Assembly: GCA_030123525.1 (NCBI GenBank)
Contig: CP126125.1
Span: 3,038,001-3,102,000 of the forward strand
Length of the DNA stretch: 64,000 nt
From: ELB16-189 sp018266435
Lineage (GTDB): Bacteria > Bacteroidota > Bacteroidia > Cytophagales > Cyclobacteriaceae
Reading direction: 5' to 3'
A program made the translations under genes and the position numbers. Each line of letters begins with the position of its first letter. The stretch's first letter is position 1. The notes under the pieces were generated by a model, which searched no databases, had not been told where the DNA came from, and saw nothing but the letters and a program-made list of their open reading frames with translations. Positions 17,964 through 27,658 of the stretch are shown here, one piece after another.

Positions 17964-18743
17964 CTATTTTATTTCTTCAAATGTAATTGAAACCGGGCTG
18001 TCGTGCTCCATGCCGAGCAATTCGTTGGCCCGGCCCCGGTAAATGCCAATCTCTAAAAGGCCAAGATGATTAAATACCAAAAAGCAATCGCCCTGATCAG
18101 CTTGAAAATAATTGGAGTGAATACGGATGGCTTTCTCGCTCGAAAACTGAATACTGAACTTTTTGCCTTTGCTTAAAATATCAAAATCCGTTTTTGAAAT
18201 ATTGGTGATTAGGTTGCCATAGTGATCCACCCGAATTACGTTTCCATTAATCAGTTTTTTTGTGGCTTTTACTGAGCGGCTAATCATTTTTTTGAATGAG
18301 GGGAGGGGCTGCCCCAATGAAGCAATTGCTTCTCCGCTGGCCAACTTAGCCGAAGCCGGTGCATAAATATCTTTTTCAGGAAAGGTACTTATTATCGGAT
18401 TGACAGAATTAATATCTACCAGGTTTTGATGAGGCCTGTCGCTGATAAGCCCAAACAGTCCGTTGTCGGCCCCAACAAAAAAGTGATCTTCTAATTGCAA
18501 TGCAATGCTCAGGGTACCAGCCTGACCGATAGCATCAACCCCCACCAAATGAACGCTGCCTTTAGGAAAATCACGAAATACACTTTTCAATACAAAAGCA
18601 CCGTGGCCAATGTCGCTTGCACTTATTTTATGACTGATATCAACTATGTTAATGTCCGGATTAGTACTCAGGATTTTGGCTTTGATAGCTGCCACATAAT
18701 GGTCAGTATCTCCATTGTCAGTAAGAAGTGTAACAAGCGCCAT
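17964..18743 (-). CDS. S-adenosyl-L-methionine hydrolase / hydroxide adenosyltransferase
   Basis: A 259-aa DUF62-family enzyme that cleaves SAM to adenosine and methionine using water or hydroxide (known for the family). Visible signatures are the N-terminal L-L-T-D-N-G-D-T-D-H-Y, I-V-D-I-S-H near residue 35 and V-G-A-D-N-G-L-F in the middle, followed by the C-terminal barrel with D-H-Y-G-N-L-I-T-N. Related halogenases (SalL, FlA) carry specific replacements and are less likely in this phylum. It is upstream of the ABM gene and divergent from phoH. Confidence 0.87.
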   Translation of the reverse strand: MALVTLLTDNGDTDHYVAAIKAKILSTNPDINIVDISHKISASDIGHGAFVLKSVFRDFPKGSVHLVGVDAIGQAGTLSIALQLEDHFFVGADNGLFGLISDRPHQNLVDINSVNPIISTFPEKDIYAPASAKLASGEAIASLGQPLPSFKKMISRSVKATKKLINGNVIRVDHYGNLITNISKTDFDILSKGKKFSIQFSSEKAIRIHSNYFQADQGDCFLVFNHLGLLEIGIYRGRANELLGMEHDSPVSITFEEIK

Positions 18744-18798
18744 CCGTAAGCAGACTTTCGTTAAATTTGTTGTTCAAAAATAAATCATTTCAATCACT

Positions 18799-19740
18799 TT
18801 GATCGAAAAAACCATCACCCTTGAAAATATTCCGTTGCCCGACTTTCTGGGTATCGAGAATAAAAACATCAATGAGCTTGCTTCTGCCTTCCCCAAGAGC
18901 CGCATTGTATCGCGTGGCAATGAGATATTAGTAAAGGGCGAAACACCCGACATTTTACAAATCTCCGATATTTTAAATTCTTTGGTTGATCATTTTCATC
19001 AGTTCGGAAAAATAACTGAAGAAAATGTAAGGGGTTACATTTTGCAAGAGCGACAGGAATTTGTACCCGAAGGCTCGCCAGACGGCATCATTATTTATGG
19101 TACAAAAGGTTCGCCCATTAAGGCCAAGACTGTAAATCAACAGAAACTTATTAATGCCGTGCACGAACATGACTTAGTCTTTGCGCTTGGGCCGGCCGGC
19201 ACAGGGAAAACATTTGTTTCAGTGGCGCTGGCCGTTCGTGCCTTGAAACATAAAATGGTTAAGAAAATCATCATCACACGTCCGGCTGTAGAGGCGGGAG
19301 AAAACCTTGGTTTTTTGCCGGGCGATCTCAAAGAAAAAATAGATCCTTACCTGCGCCCGATTTACGATGCCCTCAACGACATGATTGCTTACGAAAAACT
19401 AAAATCATATATGGAGCGTGAAGTGATCGAAATTGCGCCCTTGGCCTACATGCGTGGCCGAACACTGAACAATGCATTTATTTTACTTGATGAAGCACAA
19501 AATACTACCCCCATGCAAATGAAAATGTTTCTTACCCGCATGGGGCCGGATTCAAAAATGATTGTGACCGGAGATGCTTCGCAGATTGACTTACCCTCTA
19601 ACCAGAAATCAGGATTGAAAGAAGCCGTGCGTATTCTTAATCAAACCAAAGGAATCGGTTTTGTTGAACTGAACGAACGCGATGTGGTGCGGCACAAACT
19701 GGTAAAAGATATTATTGAAGCGTACGAAAAAAACCAATAG
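18799..19740 (+). CDS. phoH: PhoH family ATPase
   Basis: A 313-aa cytoplasmic PhoH-like P-loop ATPase. It has an N-terminal KH-like segment, then Walker A G-P-A-G-T-G-K-T-F at 131-139 and Walker B L-L-D-E-A-Q-N near 229. The start is TTG at 18799 (18799-18801), consistent with family N-termini and with TTG use on recQ and ispG in this window; no ATG gives the full conserved N-terminus. The family is implicated in RNA metabolism (often next to ybeY), but ybeY is not adjacent here. It is divergent from the SAM hydrolase gene. Confidence 0.9.
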   Translation: MIEKTITLENIPLPDFLGIENKNINELASAFPKSRIVSRGNEILVKGETPDILQISDILNSLVDHFHQFGKITEENVRGYILQERQEFVPEGSPDGIIIYGTKGSPIKAKTVNQQKLINAVHEHDLVFALGPAGTGKTFVSVALAVRALKHKMVKKIIITRPAVEAGENLGFLPGDLKEKIDPYLRPIYDALNDMIAYEKLKSYMEREVIEIAPLAYMRGRTLNNAFILLDEAQNTTPMQMKMFLTRMGPDSKMIVTGDASQIDLPSNQKSGLKEAVRILNQTKGIGFVELNERDVVRHKLVKDIIEAYEKNQ

Positions 19741-19791
19741 TCAGCTTACTGAGTACAAGTATATTTTATCACTTAAAAATTATATATCGAT

Positions 19792-20088
19792 ATGCCCGCC
19801 TACATTGTTGTGCAAGTTGAAGTAAAAGATTCAGTTCGTTATGAAGCTTATAAAAATCTAACAACACCTACCTTGGCAAAATACCACGGTCGGTTTATTG
19901 TTCGTGGAGCTAAAACAGAAATGCTAGAAGGTGAGTGGGACCCCAAGCGCCTGGTTATACTTGAGTTTCCTACCCAAGAACTGGCAAAGAGTTGGTGGTC
20001 ATCAGATGAGTATGCTCCGGCAAAACTACTAAGGCAGCAAACAGCAAATACTAAAATGATTTTGGTGGAAGGGTATGAAGGTACGTAA
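19792..20088 (+). CDS. DUF1330 domain protein
   Basis: A 98-aa ferredoxin-like fold protein starting M-P-A-Y-I-V-V-Q-V-E-V. It has Y-H-G-R-F-I-V-R-G near residue 33 and V-I-L-E-F-P-T near 64, the standard DUF1330 pattern (dimeric ABM-like superfamily). Function is not established. It sits 51 bp downstream of phoH on the same strand and 47 bp upstream of comEC. Confidence 0.82.
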   Translation: MPAYIVVQVEVKDSVRYEAYKNLTTPTLAKYHGRFIVRGAKTEMLEGEWDPKRLVILEFPTQELAKSWWSSDEYAPAKLLRQQTANTKMILVEGYEGT

Positions 20089-20135
20089 TACACAGATAGA
20101 TGCGGTAGTAACAGCATAAACCGAAGATTATATAT

Positions 20136-22205
20136 ATGAAATGGGTGCCATTTCCAATGCTGCGCATAGCAGGCTTCTTTATTGGGGGCATTTTATTCTC
20201 TATTTATCAGCCTGATTGTATCTCACCTAATGTTGCCGTAGTGCTACCCATTACTCTGGCATTGGTTTATTTCATCATTTACTTTATCGAAGGCATCAAA
20301 ACCTTGCCGGTTCTTCTAGGCTTCATTGGGTTATCGGCAATTTTTCTTTTTGGTTACGCACGCCTCTACTTACAAAATGATCTACGAAAAAAAGACCACA
20401 TTTCAAAAATAGTAGAACCCATCAACGCTTATGAAGCCGTTGTGCGTAGTATTCCGCAGGAAAAGGAAAAGTCGTGGAAGGTGGAAGCAGAACTTGTAAT
20501 GGTTAAATCAGATACCGGCCAATGGCTACCGGTGACCGGCAACTTGTTGTTGTATATTTCAAAAGATGAACCCTTAGCTTCTGTCTTAAAATATGGAGAT
20601 CAAATTTTGGTAAAAGGGTGTCCACAAGAGCTAAAACCTCCGGCAAATCCGGGGGAGTTTGACTTTAAACGATTTTTAAGCTTTAAAAATATATTCTACC
20701 AGCATTTCGCAAGGAAATCAGAAGTTCAATTTGTAGCCCCGGTCCAACGCAAAGGATTTATCTATTATTCGCACCAGGCAAGAGCTTGGTCATTATCAAA
20801 GCTTTCAAAATATATTTCAGGCCGCAGTGAACAAGCCGTGGCTTCGGCATTGGTACTTGGCGTGACTGATGCCATTGATGATGACATCATCAATGCGTAT
20901 GCAGCAAGCGGAGCGCTGCATGTACTGGCCGTATCGGGTATGCACGTGGGCATTATCTACGCTATTATTTTGTATTTGTTTAAACCTGTAGAAAAAATAA
21001 AACGCAACAAGTGGCTTGTGGCCATTGTCAGTTTGCTGTTGATGTGGTCGTTTGCATTTGTTACCGGGCTATCGCCATCGGTGCTGCGGGCCGTGGCCAT
21101 GTTTTCATTTATAGCGCTGGCCAGGCCGTTCAGTATTCGCACCAACATTTACAACACCCTGGCCGCATCTGCCTTTGTGCTGTTGTTGTATAATCCCTAC
21201 CTGATTATGTCAGTCGGGTTTCAACTTTCATACCTTGCCGTTGCGGGCATTGTTTATCTCCAGCGACCAATTTACAGTGTTTGGTCTATTCAAAACAGAG
21301 TAGGGGATTGGATTTGGCAGATTACCTGTGTATCCATTGCCGCACAACTGGGTACCTTTGCGCTGGGGTTATTATATTTTCACCAGTTTCCAACTTATTT
21401 TTTAATTTCCAATCTTTTTGTCATTCCGTTATCAACTTTTGTGCTGGTGGCGGGGATCCTGTTGCTGGCAGTCAGTTTTATTTCACCGGTTGCAAATGTA
21501 GTGGGGGTTGTACTTGAGTGGCTGATTAAACTTTTGAATGGAATAGTCTTTAAAACTGAATCGCTTCCATTGAGTTTGATCAATAACATTCATCTGACCG
21601 TATTTCAGTGCTGGCTGTTGTTCGGTATTTTAATTGGATTGATTTTATTGATTGAGTATAAAAATATTCGTTGGTTGTATTTTTCCTTTTTGGTAACAAT
21701 TATATTTTCGATTACACAGTGGAACCATTTTTATGAAAATGTTAAGGCGCAACAATTCATCAGTTACAGTATCAATCAACATCAAGCTGCTGAATTTATC
21801 GTTAATGGTTATTCTTATTTTTTATGTGACTCAAGCATATCTGCTGATGCTGAACGAATTCGATTTCACATTCAACCCAATCGGTTAATTCATGGTATCG
21901 CCAACACCAGTGAAGGTATACCATTCGTAAAAAGAATCAACGGGGTTTCTTATTTTGTATGGAATGGAAAAACTATAGCCTGGATTAGCACTAAAAACTA
22001 CCAGGTACCGATTAACTTTAAGATTGATTTCTTGCTGGTGAGCCATAACGGATTGAGCCGCAAATCGCTGGAACAATTAAGTACTGCAAAAGTTATTTTT
22101 GACGGCAGCAATACGATTCGTTATGTTCAGGCAATGGATCAGCTATTGAAACAACAATCCATTGACGTGTACTCAACTCAAAAAAACGGAGCATTTATTC
22201 TTTAA
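20136..22205 (+). CDS. comEC: ComEC/Rec2-like DNA uptake channel protein
   Basis: A 689-aa polytopic membrane protein. The N-terminus has two helices and a DUF4131 (OB-like) segment with P-P-A-N-P-G-E-F-D-F (about residue 170). It is followed by the Competence domain with V-S-G-M-H-V-G-I-I and many transmembrane helices (about 230-540). ComEC transports single-stranded DNA across the inner membrane during transformation. The C-terminal soluble part is only about 150 aa and lacks a visible H-x-H-x-D-H metallo-beta-lactamase motif; only weak remains (L-L-V-S-H-N-G) are seen, so nuclease activity is doubtful. Other com genes are not nearby. Confidence 0.85.
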   Translation: MKWVPFPMLRIAGFFIGGILFSIYQPDCISPNVAVVLPITLALVYFIIYFIEGIKTLPVLLGFIGLSAIFLFGYARLYLQNDLRKKDHISKIVEPINAYEAVVRSIPQEKEKSWKVEAELVMVKSDTGQWLPVTGNLLLYISKDEPLASVLKYGDQILVKGCPQELKPPANPGEFDFKRFLSFKNIFYQHFARKSEVQFVAPVQRKGFIYYSHQARAWSLSKLSKYISGRSEQAVASALVLGVTDAIDDDIINAYAASGALHVLAVSGMHVGIIYAIILYLFKPVEKIKRNKWLVAIVSLLLMWSFAFVTGLSPSVLRAVAMFSFIALARPFSIRTNIYNTLAASAFVLLLYNPYLIMSVGFQLSYLAVAGIVYLQRPIYSVWSIQNRVGDWIWQITCVSIAAQLGTFALGLLYFHQFPTYFLISNLFVIPLSTFVLVAGILLLAVSFISPVANVVGVVLEWLIKLLNGIVFKTESLPLSLINNIHLTVFQCWLLFGILIGLILLIEYKNIRWLYFSFLVTIIFSITQWNHFYENVKAQQFISYSINQHQAAEFIVNGYSYFLCDSSISADAERIRFHIQPNRLIHGIANTSEGIPFVKRINGVSYFVWNGKTIAWISTKNYQVPINFKIDFLLVSHNGLSRKSLEQLSTAKVIFDGSNTIRYVQAMDQLLKQQSIDVYSTQKNGAFIL

Positions 22206-22209
22206 TCTT

Positions 22210-22983
22210 ATGGAATTAGTTTTATACGAAGTAAAAGAACGGATCGGATTTATTACGCTAAACCGCCCCGACAAACGCAATGCTTTAAGCCATGAACTGG
22301 TGTCGGCATTGATTGAAAATTTTGACCGTGCAGAAAAAGATGCATCAGTAAAAGTGATTGTACTCCGGGCCCATGGCGATGCCTTTTGTGCCGGTGCTGA
22401 TTTGGCCTCGCTTCAAAAAATGCAAACGAATACATTTGAAGAAAACCTGGCCGACTCCACTCATCTCAAAGATTTATTTCTAAAAATCTACCAACTAAAA
22501 AAAGTAGTCATTGCCCAGGTGCAAGGCCATGCCTTGGCTGGTGGATGTGGGCTGGCTTCGGTATGCGATTTTATTTTTGCCGTACCCGAGGCTAAGTTTG
22601 GTTACACGGAAGTAAAGATTGGGTTCATACCTGCCCTGGTACTGGTTTTTCTTATTCGTAAAATAGGGGAACAACATGCAAAATTCCTGTTACTGAGTGG
22701 TGAATTGGTTCAGGGGGAAGAAGCAAAAAGAGCAGGTTTGTGCCATGTAGTTGTTACTAAAAATGACTTGGAGAAAAAAGTAAATGAGTTTGCTCAGCAA
22801 CTTGTAAAAAATAATTCGGCACACGCTATGACACTGACCAAAGAAATGATTGACCATGTTCAGTCCTTATCATTGACCGAAGCACTTAACTATGCAGCTA
22901 CCAGAAATGCCGAAGCCCGTGCTTCGGCTGATTGCCGCAAAGGCGTAACTGCATTTCTCAACAAGGAAAAAATAATGTGGTAA
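22210..22983 (+). CDS. Enoyl-CoA hydratase/isomerase family protein
   Basis: A 257-aa crotonase-fold enzyme. The start at 22210 gives the usual N-terminus (M-E-L-V-L-Y-E-V) and lies 5 bp after the comEC stop; a longer frame overlapping comEC is rejected. It has N-R-P-D-K-R-N-A-L, the oxyanion-hole segment A-F-C-A-G-A-D-L (about 60-67) and G-H-A-L-A-G-G-C-G-L with E-V-K-I-G-F-I-P-A. These match the active crotonase site with a Glu at the catalytic position. It may be methylglutaconyl-CoA hydratase or a general enoyl-CoA hydratase; the exact substrate is not visible. Confidence 0.85.
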   Translation: MELVLYEVKERIGFITLNRPDKRNALSHELVSALIENFDRAEKDASVKVIVLRAHGDAFCAGADLASLQKMQTNTFEENLADSTHLKDLFLKIYQLKKVVIAQVQGHALAGGCGLASVCDFIFAVPEAKFGYTEVKIGFIPALVLVFLIRKIGEQHAKFLLLSGELVQGEEAKRAGLCHVVVTKNDLEKKVNEFAQQLVKNNSAHAMTLTKEMIDHVQSLSLTEALNYAATRNAEARASADCRKGVTAFLNKEKIMW

Positions 22984-22999
22984 ATGTAACCTAACATCA

Positions 23000-24901
23000 T
23001 TGAGCCCATTAGAAATACTACAAAAATACTGGCACTATTCTTCTTTTCGTGCACCCCAGGCAGAAGTAATAGATACTTTTCTTGCCGGAAAAGATGCCGT
23101 GGCCATTCTTCCCACCGGGGCAGGTAAGTCGATATGCTTTCAAGTTTCTTCGTTGCTGAAAGATGGCGTGTGCATTGTGGTTACTCCTTTGATAGCTTTG
23201 ATGCAAGACCAGGTGCAGCAATTAAAGAAAAAAGGTATTGCGGCCTTAGCCATTCACTCGGGCATGCACCGCACTGAGATTGATCTAGCGCTGGATAATT
23301 GTGTGTATGGTAAAGAAAAATTTTTGTATGTGTCACCCGAACGATTGCAAACAGAAATTTTTAGAGAGCGTTTCAAAAAAATGAATGTAAACCTGATTGC
23401 AATCGATGAGGCACATTGCATTTCGCAATGGGGGTATGATTTTCGCCCGCCTTATTTGCAAATTGCTACGCTGCGTGAACTTAAGCCAACTATTCCATTT
23501 ATGGCACTGACGGCATCAGCCACCACGCTCGTGCGCCAAGACATTATTGATAAGCTGAACCTGAAAAATCCATCAGTTTTTCAAAAGAGTTTTTTGAGAG
23601 AAAATTTTTCGTTAGTTGTTCGTAAAACGGAGGCCAAAGAGAAACAGTTGCTGGATATCCTGCAGAAAGTACCCGGCCCGGCTATTGTTTATTCTCGTTC
23701 AAGGAAATTGACTGAAACACTTACCCAGTTTCTGCTTAAGAACAAAATCAATTCAACCTTTTATCATGCCGGTCTCAGTTCACCCGAACGGATGACCCGC
23801 CAAACCAACTGGATAGAAAACCGCGTTCGTGTAATGGTGGCCACCAATGCATTTGGCATGGGTATAAACAAAGCTGATGTGCGCACGGTTATTCATTTTG
23901 ATTTACCCGAAGATATAGAATCCTACTACCAGGAAGCCGGCCGCGCTGGCCGTGACGGAAAGCGAAGTTATGCCACAATTGTCTTTCATGAAGTGGACAT
24001 ACACAATTTGCGAAGTAAGGCCGAGCTGAAAGAACCCACGTTAGACTACCTGAAAAAAATTTACCAGGCACTTTCTAATTATTTTCAACTGGCCGAGGGA
24101 AGCGCACAAGGCGAAGCCTTTGATTTTGATCTGGACGTTTTTTCTAAAAAATACTCATTCAAAGAACCAGCCGTTTTTTCCGCCTTAAAAAAAATGGAAG
24201 AGTTTGGGCTCATCCAACTTAATGAGGGGTTTTACCGGCCTTCGCGTGTTCATTTTTCAATTGATCGAAAAAAGATATACGAGTTTCAGGTGGCCAATGC
24301 CAAGTTTGATTCTTTAATTAAAATGTTGCTGCGGTTATACGGTGCCGAGTTATTCTCTGAGTTTGTAGTGGTTTCAGAGACTCAGGTTGCCGCTGCCCTG
24401 AAACTTTCGGTTAATGATATCAAGACAGAGTTGAACCGCCTGCAACGGCTTCAGATTCTTTTGTATGAACCGGCCTCGGAGTCGCCCCAAATAACTTATT
24501 TACTGGCCCGCCAGGATGCCGAACGACTGCCCATCGATAAAAAAGAAATGGAGACACGCAGAAAACTGCATCTCAACAAAATGGAAGCGATGATTGAGTA
24601 TGCTGAGCAAAACCACCGTTGCCGCATGCAGGTGATTCAGGAATATTTTGATGAAGAGACATTTCAACCCTGCGGCCTGTGCGATGTGTGCCTGAACAAA
24701 AAGAAGAAGGACAATAGTTTTTTATTAAAAGATTATTCAGAGCAAATCGTAAACGTGTTATCTCAAAAACACCTTGCCCTCGAAGAGTTGGAAGCAGCCG
24801 TAGCCGCCCGCGATAAAGAATTGTTTGTAGAAGCCATACGCGAACTGATTGATGCCGGCAAGATATTTTACGATGAACAGTGGGCGCTTCATAAAAAATG
24901 A
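23000..24901 (+). CDS. recQ: RecQ-family ATP-dependent DNA helicase
   Basis: A 633-aa 3'-5' DNA helicase. Walker A P-T-G-A-G-K-S is at 38-44 and DEAH at 136-139 within I-D-E-A-H-C-I-S-Q-W-G. The arginine finger block E-A-G-R-A-G-R-D-G follows, and the zinc-binding RQC cysteines are at about 541, 558, 561 and 564. The C-terminus has no obvious HRDC domain. The start is TTG at 23000, 17 bp after the hydratase stop. It acts in recombination and replication restart. Confidence 0.92.
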   Translation: MSPLEILQKYWHYSSFRAPQAEVIDTFLAGKDAVAILPTGAGKSICFQVSSLLKDGVCIVVTPLIALMQDQVQQLKKKGIAALAIHSGMHRTEIDLALDNCVYGKEKFLYVSPERLQTEIFRERFKKMNVNLIAIDEAHCISQWGYDFRPPYLQIATLRELKPTIPFMALTASATTLVRQDIIDKLNLKNPSVFQKSFLRENFSLVVRKTEAKEKQLLDILQKVPGPAIVYSRSRKLTETLTQFLLKNKINSTFYHAGLSSPERMTRQTNWIENRVRVMVATNAFGMGINKADVRTVIHFDLPEDIESYYQEAGRAGRDGKRSYATIVFHEVDIHNLRSKAELKEPTLDYLKKIYQALSNYFQLAEGSAQGEAFDFDLDVFSKKYSFKEPAVFSALKKMEEFGLIQLNEGFYRPSRVHFSIDRKKIYEFQVANAKFDSLIKMLLRLYGAELFSEFVVVSETQVAAALKLSVNDIKTELNRLQRLQILLYEPASESPQITYLLARQDAERLPIDKKEMETRRKLHLNKMEAMIEYAEQNHRCRMQVIQEYFDEETFQPCGLCDVCLNKKKKDNSFLLKDYSEQIVNVLSQKHLALEELEAAVAARDKELFVEAIRELIDAGKIFYDEQWALHKK

Positions 24902-24914
24902 TGTCCTGTTGTTA

Positions 24915-25210
24915 CTAATGAACCATACCAATGGTACCGGCATATTCGCCATCGGTTTCATCAGGTAGAGTTTTATACGCCTCATAGCCAGCGGCAATCC
25001 AAGTGTTGTACCTGATCTTCAGTTTGAGGCTAAATTACACCATAATTGTGGGTAGGCTTGTTCAGAAGCATTTCTCACCCAGCACTCACAGGCTTTTTTA
25101 ATACTTCCCAGTGCTGCGCTACCAACTTCAGGGTAGTAAGGATTTTAAGAATGTTCAGGAGCATTAGTAGTCGTTTTGTCGATTTTAGGCTTGCTCCAAG
25201 AATTTACCAA
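24915..25210 (-). pseudogene. Decayed coding remnant, family not recognised
   Basis: The minus strand holds protein-like stretches broken by stops and a frame change. From 25210 down to an in-frame TAA at 25145-25147 there is an open segment (S-W-S-K-P-K-I-D-K-T). The same frame continues (Y-Y-P-E-V-G-S-A-A-L-G) to a TGA at 25019-25021. Another frame then reads R-Y-N-T-W-I-A-A-G-Y-E-A-Y and P-D-E-T-D-G-E-Y-A-G-T to a TAG at 24915-24917. No start codon or complete domain remains. The rest of the 587-bp recQ-ispG gap, to about 25450, is AT-rich with nothing recognised. Confidence 0.4.
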
Positions 25211-25460
25211 CTACAACAAGGATGCAGCAACATTTATTTTTATGAAGAATTTCTGATATTTTATCATTTTTAGTAGTAAGTAAATACAATGTTGTCAATA
25301 TAATTTTTAATATTATTTTTATTTGAAATTATATAGCTAGTTTAAAAAAATAGTATGGTCTAGCATTGACAGGCTCATATTATTTACGTGTATTTTTTTA
25401 CACTGATGATTAGAAAGCCCAATGTTTGTATAATTGAATTTAGCAGGTTGAATTATCTGT

Positions 25461-25468
25461 TATTTTTG
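25461..25468 (+). promoter_or_regulatory. Candidate Bacteroidota -7 element upstream of ispG
   Basis: TATTTTTG fits the Bacteroidota -7 consensus TAnnTTTG and lies 20 bp before the TTG start of ispG. A convincing -33 TTTG at the right distance is not seen (only TTTA about 18 bp upstream), so this is a weak prediction. Confidence 0.3.
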
Positions 25469-25488
25469 TTACTCAGAAAAATTAGACA

Positions 25489-27447
25489 TTGACTTTACAA
25501 GAAGCTAAAAAATACTGCACCAGCCTGACTGAATACAGCCGCAGACAAACCGCAGAAGTAAAGGTAGGCAACGTGCCCATGGGAGGGAGCAATCCGATTC
25601 GCATCCAGTCTATGACTACCGTGGATACGATGGACACCATTGGCTCAGTAGAACAAACCATTCGCATGGTCAATGCCGGCTGCGAGTATGTGCGCATCAC
25701 GGCACCAAGCATTAAAGAAGCCCAGAACCTTGAAGAGATAAAAAAAGAACTGCGCAAACGTGGCTACTCCGTGCCGCTGGTTGCCGATATACATTTTACT
25801 CCCAATGCGGCAGAACTGGCGGCACGCATCGTAGAAAAAGTGCGTATTAACCCCGGAAACTATGCCGATAAAAAACGGTTTGAAGAAATTGACTATACCG
25901 ATGCATCGTACAACGCAGAACTGGATCGCATACGCCATAAATTTACTCCACTGGTAAAAATCTGTAAAGAATACGGCACAGCCATGCGCATCGGCACCAA
26001 CCATGGCTCACTTTCTGACCGCATCATGAGCCGCTATGGAGATACTCCGCTCGGTATGGTTGAGAGTGCGCTGGAGTTTCTTCGCATCTGCGAAGACATG
26101 AATTTCTACAACATTGTGTTGTCAATGAAGGCCAGCAATCCACAGGTAATGGTACAGGCTTATCGTTTGCTGGTGCACAAACTGGAAGAAGAAAAGTTTA
26201 AACCATACCCGTTGCACCTCGGAGTGACCGAGGCCGGTGACGGAGAAGACGGCCGCATAAAATCATCGGTGGGAATAGGAACATTATTAGAAGATGGATT
26301 GGGCGATACCATTCGGGTTTCACTCACCGAAGAGCCAGAGGCTGAAGTACCCGTTGCTGAAGAATTAGCCGACCGGTATGTACACCGGAAATCGACCCAT
26401 CTCATTCCTGAAATCACAAGCTATCCGATTGATCCATTCAGCTACACCCGAAGGCAAACACGCGAAGTGGTAAACTTTGGAGCGCATCAGGTGCCACGGG
26501 TAATAGCTGACTTATCAAAGAAAGAAAAGATTACTCCAGCTTCGTTATTTTCATTAGGCTACCAATATTCTGTACCGCTAGATAAATGGAATATTGCTGA
26601 CATGGCGTGCGATTTTGTTTTTGCTGGTGACAACACGCTTGATTTTGAAGTGCCCGGCACGCTTGGCATCGTTTATCCGTTTGCCAAATGGAAACAGGAG
26701 GGGTGCAAACCGAGAAGTTACCCGTTACTCTCAGCTTCTGAATACCTGTGGGTAACAGGCCAATCGTCATCATTGAATTTTGTAACCGTTACATTGCCGG
26801 GTATAAATCAGCCGCTTCTTACCCGATTGAAAGACGACCCAACAGTTGTGCTTATTATATCAACAGAAAATGAGCACGCCATGCCTGAGTTGCGCAGACT
26901 TTTTATAATGTTAATGAATTATCAGTGTCAGGTTCCTGTTGTTGTGGAAAGAAACTATGCGTCCGTTACGATGGAACAACTTCAGTTGTATGCGGCCACC
27001 GATGTAGGTGGCCTGCTGATTGATGGATTGGGGGATGGGATTTTTTTAAAAACAGAAGGCACCTCGCATAAGAAGGTGAATGAAACTGCGTTTAATGTGT
27101 TGCAGGCCACTCGTACCAGAATTTCAAAAACAGAGTACATCTCGTGCCCTTCGTGTGGAAGAACGTTATTTGATTTGCAGGAAACTACTGCGAAAATAAG
27201 ATTGCGCACCAGTCATCTGAAAGGAGTGAAAATTGGTATTATGGGCTGCATTGTAAATGGGCCGGGTGAAATGGCCGATGCCGACTATGGTTATGTAGGA
27301 TCAGGGCCCGGAAGAATAACGCTGTATCGAGGAAAAGAAGTAGTGAAAAAAAACGTACCTGCTGCACAAGCGGTAGATCAACTTATTGATTTAATCAAAG
27401 AAGATAATAATTGGATTGAGATAACAGAATCCGTAAAAATGGAATAA
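25489..27447 (+). CDS. ispG: 4-hydroxy-3-methylbut-2-enyl-diphosphate synthase (long form)
   Basis: The penultimate step of the MEP isoprenoid pathway, an iron-sulfur enzyme. The 652-aa product is the long form found in Bacteroidota and plants, with a large insert between the TIM barrel and the C-terminal domain. Visible are V-G-N-V-P-M-G-G and P-I-R-I-Q-S-M-T-T at the N-terminus, L-V-A-D-I-H-F near 95, and the cluster cysteines C-P-S-C-G-R-T-L-F and M-G-C-I-V-N-G-P-G-E near the end. The start is TTG at 25489. The small membrane protein gene begins 1 bp after its stop. Confidence 0.93.
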   Translation: MTLQEAKKYCTSLTEYSRRQTAEVKVGNVPMGGSNPIRIQSMTTVDTMDTIGSVEQTIRMVNAGCEYVRITAPSIKEAQNLEEIKKELRKRGYSVPLVADIHFTPNAAELAARIVEKVRINPGNYADKKRFEEIDYTDASYNAELDRIRHKFTPLVKICKEYGTAMRIGTNHGSLSDRIMSRYGDTPLGMVESALEFLRICEDMNFYNIVLSMKASNPQVMVQAYRLLVHKLEEEKFKPYPLHLGVTEAGDGEDGRIKSSVGIGTLLEDGLGDTIRVSLTEEPEAEVPVAEELADRYVHRKSTHLIPEITSYPIDPFSYTRRQTREVVNFGAHQVPRVIADLSKKEKITPASLFSLGYQYSVPLDKWNIADMACDFVFAGDNTLDFEVPGTLGIVYPFAKWKQEGCKPRSYPLLSASEYLWVTGQSSSLNFVTVTLPGINQPLLTRLKDDPTVVLIISTENEHAMPELRRLFIMLMNYQCQVPVVVERNYASVTMEQLQLYAATDVGGLLIDGLGDGIFLKTEGTSHKKVNETAFNVLQATRTRISKTEYISCPSCGRTLFDLQETTAKIRLRTSHLKGVKIGIMGCIVNGPGEMADADYGYVGSGPGRITLYRGKEVVKKNVPAAQAVDQLIDLIKEDNNWIEITESVKME

Positions 27448-27448
27448 T

Positions 27449-27658
27449 ATGGAAAACCAGGAAGAAGGCAAGAAGAAACTATCATTAAAAGAGTTTTTTT
27501 CATTAGGCGAGGTGGGAGGATATTTTTTCAGAGGGAAAGATCCAAGCCGCCCCACCAACATCAACATCAAGATGATGCACGGTGTAAATAAAATTTCGAT
27601 TGTTATTTTTTTAGCTGGAATAATTTACCTCCTGCTCAAGCGGTATTTGTGGACATAG
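27449..27658 (+). CDS. Small single-helix membrane protein (DUF6728-like)
   Basis: A 69-aa protein with a charged N-terminus (K-K-K-L-S-L-K-E-F-F), a conserved-looking Y-F-F-R-G-K-D-P-S-R-P-T-N segment and one transmembrane helix near the C-terminus (about 47-63). It resembles the short DUF6728-type proteins found next to core genes in Cytophagales, but the family name is a recollection, not a match I could test. It starts 1 bp after ispG and overlaps the next gene by 10 bp, so it belongs to the ispG transcript. Function unknown. Confidence 0.6.
   Translation: MENQEEGKKKLSLKEFFSLGEVGGYFFRGKDPSRPTNINIKMMHGVNKISIVIFLAGIIYLLLKRYLWT

Noticed and set aside
25046..25273. 75-codon plus-strand ORF in the recQ-ispG gap
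   Set aside because: Composition is not protein-like and the opposite strand holds the more coding-like fragments.
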